A program made the position numbers and the translations under genes. 64,000 nucleotides of DNA from Chryseobacterium ginsenosidimutans (GTDB taxonomy: Bacteria; Bacteroidota; Bacteroidia; Flavobacteriales; Weeksellaceae), in contig NZ_JANUCO010000001.1 of assembly GCF_024807225.1 (NCBI RefSeq), forward strand, positions 3,658,001 to 3,722,000, in the 5' to 3' direction. The notes beneath the pieces were generated by a model, which did no database searches, had not been told where the DNA came from, and worked only from the letters and a program-made list of their open reading frames with translations. Of the stretch, positions 57,304 to 64,000 are shown in pieces (positions within the stretch are counted from its first letter, which is position 1; each line of letters begins with the position of its first letter).

Positions 57304-58464
57304 TTATTTTATGGTCTTCAATCGAATGAGATAACCGTAGATCTGTCTTTGGGGATGTTTAACCCTTGGAAATTTAAAAGAAGATAAAGCTCTTCCGATC
57401 TTTAAATGATTTAACCGGACACCGTGAGAATTCAGATCGATCATCACTTCTGTCGCGGTCATAAATTCTTCCAGATGATCGGAAGGTTCGTAGAACTTGT
57501 TCACGATCTCCTGTTCCAGGGTCATTTGCGTAAATCTTTCATTGCGTTTTTCATTCTCCAGAATATCTGTTACAGACAGTTCCGGATTATAATTTTTCCT
57601 ATTAAAAGCATTGTAGTAGGCCTGCGCCCAAACCTTATCAATATTGATCTCTAACGAATAATTGAAGTTGATCTTCTCGGTCACTTCGAAAATGATCCAC
57701 CTTACACTTCCAGAATCATCGGTTAAAAAATCTGTTTTATTGGTAGAACCCACAAAGCTGCAGATCCGCTCCAGGTATTCTGATTTCCTTGCGTAAGGCA
57801 ATCTCTCGTTAATATGCGTTTTGGAGATATAGGCCTTCAATGAATTAATGTCTGCTTTGGCCAGAACTGACAATTCATCCAGATTGATGATCAGATTCTT
57901 GCACAATTTGATCCTGCTATCCTTATCCAGACCGATATCTTCAGAAATATAATTCATCAGTTTTTCAGGAATAAAAAACCTTAAAAATGTGGATTTCCCG
58001 CTATTCTGGATGGCATTTGCTAGAACCAGACAATGTTTGTTTATCTTTTCTTTTTCCAAAGCACATAATACCGCTCTTGTAAACCATTTTTCGGTATGGT
58101 AGAAAAATGAACCGTCATCATTGGTCTTCACATAAGAACAAAGCTTTTTGATATAATCTTCACCATCCCAATCTTCCAGACTTTTAAAATATTCTGAAAT
58201 AGGATTATACTGTTCTATCAAATGACTTCTGACCAGGATCTCCAATTTATTGATCGGAATGTCAATTCCTGACTGAATAAGTTCGATAAATAATGAGTTC
58301 AAATTTAGATCTGACCATTTTTTATCTGACCTCAATTTGATCTCAAACTCCAGAGATATGGTATTAAATCGAATGGAATATTTAGAATTGAGATATTTCA
58401 ATGCCCGGTCAAAGATCGTTTTAGTTTCTGTACCCGTTTGATACAGCGTTTTATTCTCTTCCAT
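57304..58464 (-). CDS. VapE-family P-loop ATPase
   Basis: This 386-residue protein has a VapE core (WFTRAVLCALEK ... LANAIQNSGKSTFLRFF, Walker A about 155; LIINLDELSVL as Walker B; FVGSTNKTDFL sensor; GSVRWIIFEV). Related proteins are helicase-like replication functions of phages and integrated elements. With the TOPRIM protein downstream it could form a small replication module of the element. Confidence 0.83.
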   Translation of the reverse strand: MEENKTLYQTGTETKTIFDRALKYLNSKYSIRFNTISLEFEIKLRSDKKWSDLNLNSLFIELIQSGIDIPINKLEILVRSHLIEQYNPISEYFKSLEDWDGEDYIKKLCSYVKTNDDGSFFYHTEKWFTRAVLCALEKEKINKHCLVLANAIQNSGKSTFLRFFIPEKLMNYISEDIGLDKDSRIKLCKNLIINLDELSVLAKADINSLKAYISKTHINERLPYARKSEYLERICSFVGSTNKTDFLTDDSGSVRWIIFEVTEKINFNYSLEINIDKVWAQAYYNAFNRKNYNPELSVTDILENEKRNERFTQMTLEQEIVNKFYEPSDHLEEFMTATEVMIDLNSHGVRLNHLKIGRALSSFKFPRVKHPQRQIYGYLIRLKTIK

Positions 58465-58537
58465 AAATATTTGGGATTGTGGAACCGGTACAAATAATTA
58501 TTATATCTGAACTCTACTTCCAAGTAAACAAACATCT

Positions 58538-58567
58538 AAAACCTGACTGCTGCCATAGTCAGGTTTT
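58538..58567 (-). terminator. Terminator after the excisionase-like gene
   Basis: AAAACCTGACT pairs with AGTCAGGTTTT (11 bp, 8-base loop). On the minus strand it ends in TTTT. Confidence 0.65.
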
Positions 58568-58847
58568 ATTTTTTGCGTAAAGAAAATTCTATGGCTTCCT
58601 GTTGAATTTCATCATTTGATTTATGGCTGTTTTTCAACAACCATTCATCGACTTTTTTGCGTTCAAAGAATAGAACTTTCCCATTAGGTTTAGAAAAAGG
58701 AAGACTGTTGGTATGAACTAATTTATAGATATAGGATTTTTTAAATCCTGTATAATCTGAAAGTTCTTCAACATTAAGAATAGATTTGAGACCTACAATA
58801 TGCTTTTCAATTCGGTTCAGCTTGTGAAGGATGATTTCGTTTTCCAT
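58566..58847 (-). CDS. Excisionase-like HTH DNA-binding protein
   Basis: This 93-residue protein has a HTH_17/AlpA-type fold (SILNVEELSDYTGFKKSYIY ... KLVHTNSLPFSKPNGKVLFF). Proteins of this kind act as recombination directionality factors or element regulators in Bacteroidota integrative elements. It lies within the same backbone as the tyrosine integrase. Confidence 0.82.
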   Translation of the reverse strand: MENEIILHKLNRIEKHIVGLKSILNVEELSDYTGFKKSYIYKLVHTNSLPFSKPNGKVLFFERKKVDEWLLKNSHKSNDEIQQEAIEFSLRKK

Positions 58848-58971
58848 TGCTTTACTATTTTAAAATTTGTGTGGCAAAGGAAAACAAATGACGATGTCAT
58901 TAAAATACTCGGATAGTCAAAACACCTATTAATAAAGGGTTTTAAAGTATAAAATTTGAATATGATTGATT

Positions 58972-59772
58972 TTACAAGATAAAATTGGTGTAAGCACTAT
59001 TCAGGCTGCCGTATGGAATTTGAGAAATTTCTCCTTTTTCATACTTTACAAAGTTTACTATAATGAAATTCATTAAGCTTTTTCTCTTCGCTCTTTCGAA
59101 TTTGATGTCGCCTCCCTCTAGAATTGAATGTAACAAGGAAAATAATTCGGTGTAGGTAATTACATTTTTACCAGATGTCCCGATCCATTTAATTTTATTC
59201 TCGACTTCTCTTCCTTTCAATAGATCTTCAAGATCACCCAATGAACTCTCCTCAATATTTTTAGTATTTGATCTGATGACCTCGGTAATTTCGGATAATG
59301 TCATTTTTCGGATTGAGATGCTTTGATTGACAAAATTCTTGATCTCAGGCAGAAGAGCAGATTCAAATTTTTTGGTCCAAATCAATCTTCCAAGCATAAC
59401 GGCACCAACCACTAAATAAAACAGGATGGACAGACGATAGAAGAACAGTACATATTGATTCGAGATCGAAATATCTTTCAACATCATCAGTAAAATACCA
59501 AAATAAATAATGTAGATGAAAATCCTCGGCCTTTCGATCCGCGCGATCCACCAATCACGATCGAGGCAGAAAAAATAATAAAGGATCCATTTTACATTTA
59601 CTCTACAAAATGGATAAAGAATAAAAATGATTGAAATAAGAAAGATGCTTTTTAAGAAATAAACTCTGAAGCTTTCAGGTAATAAATAAACTCCCAGCAA
59701 CATCATCACTGAGATAATAAATGAAACCAGAATTAGTAGGGATGGTCTACTTTCTATATTTTTTTTCATCAT
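58972..59772 (-). CDS. Membrane protein of the mobile-element backbone
   Basis: In this 266-residue protein the first about 135 residues have four hydrophobic helices (LLILVSFIISVMMLLGVYLL, YFLKSIFLISIIFILYPFC, IFIYIIYFGILLMMLK, LFYRLSILFYLVVGAVML). The C-terminal about 125 residues form a soluble helical domain (about 215-266, VITYTELFSLLHSILEGGDI). The family is not recognised. The start ATG overlaps the stop of the integrase remnant upstream. Confidence 0.6.
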   Translation of the reverse strand: MMKKNIESRPSLLILVSFIISVMMLLGVYLLPESFRVYFLKSIFLISIIFILYPFCRVNVKWILYYFFCLDRDWWIARIERPRIFIYIIYFGILLMMLKDISISNQYVLFFYRLSILFYLVVGAVMLGRLIWTKKFESALLPEIKNFVNQSISIRKMTLSEITEVIRSNTKNIEESSLGDLEDLLKGREVENKIKWIGTSGKNVITYTELFSLLHSILEGGDIKFERAKRKSLMNFIIVNFVKYEKGEISQIPYGSLNSAYTNFIL

Positions 59773-59917
59773 AACTCAATATTTAATTCCGGAATAATCT
59801 CTGCCACCTTTTCTATTTTGCTATCCACAATTTTTGCATAAATCTGCGTGGTTGTAAATCTATATATCCCAACCTTTGAAACTGTGCAAATGTCTGCACC
59901 AATTTCCAACAACATAA
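59770..59917 (-). pseudogene. Remnant of a second integrase (C-terminal end)
   Basis: The minus strand reads GADICTVSKVGIYRFTTTQIY and ends in EIIPELNIEL-stop. This closely parallels the end of the intact integrase (GADIYTVSKRLGHRELRTTQIY) but lacks the catalytic LGH motif. It marks an earlier insertion or a tandem element that decayed. Confidence 0.75.
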
Positions 59918-59997
59918 ATTAACTAATTTCTCTAATAAATCCTTTATTCTTAATCTATAAATGATTAATATATACGTAACTTTTACACTATTCTTTT

Positions 59998-60147
59998 ATT
60001 TTTAGCAATATAACCAGATCTAATAAATACTGTTTAGACCAATTATCCGATACTTTTGGATTATGGATGAATCTTTCTACATCTTTCTTAGCGATTTCAA
60101 AATTCAGGTTTTCGATTCGCTCTGTTAACAACACTATCAATTCTGCT
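59998..60147 (-). pseudogene. AbiEii-like nucleotidyltransferase toxin, C-terminal remnant
   Basis: The minus strand reads AELIVLLTERIENLNF, then KKDVERFIHNPKVSDNWSKQ and YLLDLVILLKIKE-stop. The KDV-x-x-F-x-x-x-P and W-S-K-Q-Y pattern is typical of the end of AbiEii toxins. A stop lies just upstream, so only the tail is left. Confidence 0.45.
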
Positions 60148-60495
60148 TAGGAAATAGTCTCTTTTACCCAATTGGAACTAACACTCAAAATAAAAATGTA
60201 AAAATAAAAACAGATAATCGGAAATAAATCGATTATCTATCGAATATTTCACATTCCAGGCCTCATTTGTCTCTTACTTACTCTGTAAAAGTAACAAGTA
60301 TTATTAGAGGTAAAATTTGACAGATTATGCGTATAATTATATGCTTTAACATCGATTATTACCTATATATCTGATATTATACGCATATACATATAAAAAA
60401 TATGTTGCATTTAAAAAGCATACGGTTGCACTTCCCAGTATCATACTATTGAAAAAGAAATTGACAGTAAATTTGTTTCTTAGCGATTAATTATT
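60148..60495. other. Non-coding stretch with an inverted repeat
   Basis: ATGCGTATAAT (60328-60338) and ATTATACGCAT (60377-60387) form a perfect 11-bp inverted repeat with 38 bases between, downstream of the integrase gene. It could be an excisionase or regulator site. Nothing else was recognised. Confidence 0.4.
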
Positions 60496-61636
60496 TCACA
60501 ACTCAATATTTAGTTCCGGGATAATCTCAGCGGCTTCTTTCATTTTGCTATCTACTATTTTTGCATAAATCTGCGTAGTTCTCAATTCTCGATGCCCCAA
60601 TCTTTTGGAAACCGTGTAAATATCTGCACCATTTTCCAGAAGTAGGACAGCATTTGTATGTCGAGCTGAATGAAAAGTAATATGCTTGGGAAACCGCAGC
60701 ACGATTGCACCAGCGGATAATTTCAGTATTGTAGGTCATTCCATATTTCAAACCTTTGAAAACTCTTTCATGGGGATCTTGTCTTTCGCCCAACAATTCT
60801 CTGGCTTGTTTTGAAATATAAAGGTATTCTACACCCTCTGTTTTTTCTTGTCGGAAATTTACTCTAGAAACATCACCTTCATCACGGACTTCTTTCCAAA
60901 TCAAAGTATTGATATCCGACCAACGTAACCCTGATAAGCAAGAGAAAAGAAAAGCCTTCTTCAAAACCGGATATTTACATTCTGCTTTTGCTAATCGTTG
61001 TAGTTCATCAAAAATCAGATATTCTCTTTGGCTTTCGGCTTGCTCAAACGATTTTATCTTTGAAGCATAATTTACTGTCAAATAGCCATTATCGAAAGCA
61101 TTACGCAGTGCAGCTTTAAACTTGTTGAAATAAGAATACTTTGAGTTTTGAGAAAGAGGTAAATCACTTTTACTAATTGCATCCTTTTCAAAGTATTTCC
61201 GAACTTTTTTAATAAAATATTCATCAATTTCCTCAAAAGTTAAGTTCTTTGGAACTACCTTTTTTAGATGCTGGTAGGTAGAGAACCAATTACCATAATT
61301 ATTTGACGAATCGAGCGTCCGTTTTTCCTCCGCAAGATCAGCGAAGAAGTTTAAAAATACCCGTTTAGCTTTCGCAGTATTTTTTAACTCAAATCTTCCT
61401 TGCGCATATTCAGCTTTTCGAATTGAAATTACATTTTCTGCAAATTCCAAAGCTTCTTTATTTTCTTTCTTTTCTTTGGCAGTTTTTGGATCAACAATCA
61501 GATAGGTATCTAAATTCTCAAAATTTCTCAGATGCTTTCTTTTTCCTTCATTAGTAATTTCAGAACCACGGTAAAACTCGATTGACAAACTAATCCTTCC
61601 GTCCTTTAATTTTCTTTGAATAAGTGATATTTTCAT
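60496..61636 (-). CDS. Tyrosine recombinase/integrase of the element (single-base frameshift)
   Basis: The 379-residue frame is restored by removing one A from the AAA at 60691-60693. The result then reads AVPKHITFHSARHTNAVLLL, with the HxxR box. The SAM-like N-terminal domain carries LEFAENVISIRKAE. The catalytic set is R (CLSGLRWSDI), H-x-x-R (HSARH), H (RLGHRE) and Tyr (TTQIYAKI). It lies 168 bases from the mnmE 3' end, which is its target, and its promoter region holds the arm-type repeats. Confidence 0.88.
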
Positions 61637-61655
61637 AGATTCGCTTTTGTACTAC

Positions 61656-61708
61656 TTTGTACTACTTTTGACTATTTTCAAGGTCCTAAGTAGTACAAAA
61701 GTGGTACA
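61656..61708. other. Integrase arm-type sites, right end
   Basis: TTTGTACTACTTTTG (61656-61670, partly doubled at 61646) and GTACAAAAGTGGTACA (61693-61708) are exact copies of the left-end sites. They sit in front of the integrase gene, so they may also control its expression. Confidence 0.65.
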
Positions 61709-61803
61709 AATATACAAATATAGTCCAATAAGAGAAAATAAACCTTTGCTAAATGTCTGATAATCAACTAAAAGAAAGAAAAAGAAATCAAAGAAAAGCT
61801 AAT

Positions 61804-61818
61804 TTATTTCCCGATACA
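61804..61818. other. Right attachment-site core within mnmE
   Basis: TTATTTCCCGATACA includes the mnmE stop and the codons for C-I-G-K. Because it is part of the gene, insertion leaves mnmE intact. Confidence 0.8.
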
Positions 61819-63190
61819 AAACTTAGAAAAAATATTCCCTAGAATCTCATCATTCGTTACTTCTCCGGAAATCTCACCAAGATGTTCTAACGCGTTACGA
61901 AGCTCATAAGCTAATAATTCGGTTGAAATTTGAAAACTGATAGCTTCTTTGACCTTATTCACAGCATCTAAAGATTTTCCTAAAGCTTCAAAATGACGCT
62001 GATTTGTGATAACGACATTATTTTCTGCAGATTTTAATTGTTCAACATAAGAAGATAGCTCATTTTTAAGATCCTGAATATTCTGATTCTCAACGGCTGA
62101 AATTTTAATAAAATCAAACTCTTGAGAAATGGCATTTCTAAAAATATTTTCCGCCTTTTCATATTGAGTAGGTATAACTTCATCAATTTTCGTCGCGCAA
62201 ATAATCAATTTCAGATCATCTCTCAACAAAGATTTTATCATATCGATATCTTCGGAGAAATCCTCTGTTGCGGCATCTGCAAGATAAACGAGAATATTGG
62301 CGTTCTCCACTTTTTCTTTTGCTTTTTTCACGCCAATTGCCTCAATTTCGTCAACCGTTTCACGCAATCCGGCTGTGTCGATCAAACGAAAAGCATGACC
62401 TTTAATATGCAGAATTTCTTCAATTGTATCTCTCGTCGTTCCTGCAATATTGCTTACAATGGCTCTTTCTTCTTTCAATAAAGCATTTAATAAAGTCGAT
62501 TTTCCAGCATTGGGTTTTCCGATGATCGCAACGGCAGTTTCCGTTTTTGATGGCATTTCCGTATTGGAAACTTTCGATAAGCGAATTTAATTTTAATTCA
62601 ATTTTATCAAGTAATTGATTCAGAGCAGATCTGTCTGCAAATTCCACATCTTCTTCTGCAAAATCAAGTTCTAACTCAATTAATGAAACAAAATTTAATA
62701 AGTCGGTTCTCAAAAACGAAATTTCATTGGTAATTCCACCTTTCAGCTGATTGATAGCTACTTTTCTTGAAGCCTCATTTTCAGAAGCAATGACGTCGGC
62801 AATTGCTTCAGCCTGAGAAAGATCAATTCTTCCATTAATAAAAGCGCGAAGTGTAAATTCTCCGGCTTTTGCCATTCTCGCTCCATTTTTAATCAGCGTT
62901 TCAAGAATACGTTTTCCAATGTGCGGAGAACCGTGAAAAGCAATTTCTACCGAATTTTCGGTAGTGAAACTTTTTGGTGCCAGAAAAATCGAAAGCATTA
63001 CCTCATCGATCGCCTCTTCTCCATCCACAAAATATCCGTAATGAATCGTATGAGACTTTTGTTTTTCCAGTTTTTTGGCAGGAAAAGATTTCTGAACGAC
63101 AGATAAAGCTTCGTTACCCGAAACTCTGATAATTCCTAAAGCTCCTATTCCATTGGCTGTAGCCAACGCACAAATGGTATCGTTATTCAT
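61804..63190 (-). CDS. mnmE: tRNA modification GTPase MnmE (single-base frameshift)
   Basis: MnmE acts with MnmG on the wobble uridine of several tRNAs. The N-terminal folate-binding domain (MNNDTICALATANGIGALGI) and helical domain lead into the G domain. The frame breaks at the TTT at 62538-62540. Removing one T gives KNGTAVAIIGKPNAGKSTLL with an intact P-loop and a 461-residue protein. G3 is DTAGLRETVDEIE, and the C-terminus has the catalytic C-I-G-K. A housekeeping gene like this is unlikely to be truly broken. It is the integration target of the element. Confidence 0.92.
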
Positions 63191-63515
63191 GGCGCAAATT
63201 TACGATTTTTACTATTAATTTAGTTATATACATTCTCTATTGCTTTCATTCTATTGAGGTCATAAATAAAAATCACCTCAAGAATTGAGGTGATTGCTGC
63301 TTTGAATTTACTAAGTGATATGAAGAATGAATGATGTTTCTTTTTGTTGATACAAAGATAGATCGGGTTGTGCTTCCAAAACTCAGGATAAACCCTACAA
63401 TTATATCCGTGAAAATACGGGTTGCGCAAATAAAAAAGCCTTGTAAGTAAGATTACAAGGCTTTTATTTATTATTTAAAGTTATAAACTTTTAAATTTAT
63501 TGATTATTTAATGTT
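63191..63515. other. Intergenic region with two hairpins
   Basis: Besides the terminator at 63434-63465, a perfect 11-bp stem with 3-base loop (AATCACCTCAA/TTGAGGTGATT, 63271-63295) is followed on the minus strand by five T residues. No gene is supported between mnmE and the peptidase. Confidence 0.5.
63434..63465 (-). terminator. Terminator after the M24 aminopeptidase
   Basis: AAAAGCCTTGTAA pairs with TTACAAGGCTTTT (13 bp, 6-base loop). On the minus strand it runs into six T residues. Confidence 0.85.
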
Positions 63516-64000
63516 TTAAAGCGGACTTACCAATTCCAAAAACCACTCTTTCACCTCTCCTTCCAAAAGCGGAGCGATTTTTTCTTCGCAAGTTTTGTGA
63601 TAACTGTTCAGCCATGCGATTTCTTTTTCAGAAAGGATTTCTTTAACGATTGTATTTTTAAAAAACGGACAGAACGTTAAGGTTTCAAATTCGTAAAAAG
63701 TACCATGAATTGTTGTTTCCGATTCTTTTACGGCAATTAAATTTTCGTGGCGAATCCCGTAATCTCCTTCCAGATAATATCCCGGTTCGTTTGAGCAGAC
63801 CATTCCTACCAAAAGTTCCTGCGGATTCAGATCTTTTCTGATGTTTTGCGGGCCTTCATGCACATTCATGAAACTTCCTACACCATGACCTGTTCCGTGG
63901 TTGTAGTCCTTCCCCTCCATCCACAAAGGAAGTCTCGCAATGGCATCCAACTGCACTCCTTTCGTTCCTTTCGGGAATTTCACCATTGATAAACGAATTA
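63516..64000 (-). CDS. M24-family Xaa-Pro aminopeptidase, C-terminal part (runs off the window)
   Basis: Only the last about 160 residues are in the window. The frame stays open to the edge (IRLSMVKFPKGTKG), so the ATG at 63986 is internal. Metal-site motifs of the pita-bread fold are visible: HGTGHGVGSFMNVHEGP, SNEPGYYLEGDYGIRHENL and the final ETLTFCPF. It should remove N-terminal residues ahead of proline, with two metal ions. Confidence 0.92.
   Translation of the reverse strand, partial: IRLSMVKFPKGTKGVQLDAIARLPLWMEGKDYNHGTGHGVGSFMNVHEGPQNIRKDLNPQELLVGMVCSNEPGYYLEGDYGIRHENLIAVKESETTIHGTFYEFETLTFCPFFKNTIVKEILSEKEIAWLNSYHKTCEEKIAPLLEGEVKEWFLELVSPL

Larger units (their letters stand above)
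36241..61818. mobile_element. Integrative mobilizable element inserted at the 3' end of mnmE
   Basis: The element of about 25.6 kb is bounded by the 15-bp direct repeat TTATTTCCCGATACA at 36241-36255 and 61804-61818. The right copy is the last codons of mnmE (encoding C-I-G-K-stop). A tyrosine integrase gene lies next to it, and matching integrase arm-type repeats lie inside both ends. The backbone includes an excisionase-like protein, a VapE-like ATPase, a TOPRIM protein and a MobV relaxase. There is no type IV secretion gene, so transfer would need a helper. The cargo is a defence island and a dead-Cas12f/sigma locus. Confidence 0.85.

Noticed and set aside
5479..62556. Programmed ribosomal frameshifting at GAAAC sites
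   Set aside because: The context appears on either strand relative to the gene and in different codon phases, so a translational signal cannot explain it.
63220..63429. 69-residue open frame on the minus strand
   Set aside because: No recognisable protein. It overlaps a perfect hairpin (63271-63295) and lies in a terminator-bearing spacer.

Overview
The window looks like the chromosome of an AT-rich Flavobacteriia member, most likely a Chryseobacterium-like Weeksellaceae. The evidence is a subtype iii type VI secretion system (with TssN and TssO), TAnnTTTG-type promoters, hybrid histidine kinases of Bacteroidota style and the overall protein flavour. No rRNA or tRNA gene was seen.

Layout. 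(1) About 1-15,541, minus strand: a T6SSiii locus with effector N-terminus (off the left edge), VgrG, three Hcp, TssC, TssB, TssF, TssE, two uncharacterised proteins, TssO, TssK, TssN, TssG, an inactivated NlpC/P60 lipoprotein and a PKD-domain inner-membrane protein. (2) 15,979-28,374, plus strand: an aldo/keto reductase, then a surface-fibre locus (three pilin-like subunits, two of them a recent duplication; a periplasmic chaperone; a 933-residue usher-like barrel; a tip-like subunit) that runs into a hybrid kinase, a second kinase and a LuxR-type regulator. (3) 28,627-36,240: a large hybrid kinase, an FAD dehydrogenase, and a lipoprotein next to a decayed HExxH toxin. (4) 36,241-61,818: an integrated mobilizable element of about 25.6 kb, inserted at the 3' end of mnmE. 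A 15-bp core repeat lies at both ends, inside matching integrase arm-type sites. (5) mnmE and a partial M24 aminopeptidase.

The element has two halves. The cargo half (36.7-52.0 kb) is a defence island between two XRE regulators. It is a type I restriction-modification operon (hsdR ... hsdS ... hsdM) with an ABC-three-component system and a Septu-like ATPase/HNH pair inserted between its subunits, followed by a TIR protein, an unknown protein and an EVE-like/Mrr nuclease. The backbone half (52.1-61.6 kb) holds a sigma factor translationally coupled to a nuclease-dead, truncated Cas12f/TnpB homologue, a MobV relaxase, a TOPRIM primase-like protein, a VapE-like ATPase, an excisionase-like protein and a tyrosine integrase. 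Immediately upstream of the sigma gene is a well-formed small-RNA unit: consensus promoter, palindromic operator, three nested stems and a U-tract. I propose it as the guide RNA of the dead-Cas12f/sigma pair. This is the most exciting system in the window.

Caveat on gene integrity: eleven genes, including mnmE, tssB, tssE, tssK, hsdR, hsdM and the integrase, are each broken by one extra base. Every one of these lies in a GAAAC/GTTTC context, on either strand and in different codon phases. This points to systematic sequence error rather than eleven real pseudogenes. Those genes are given here as full-length genes with the frameshift noted.
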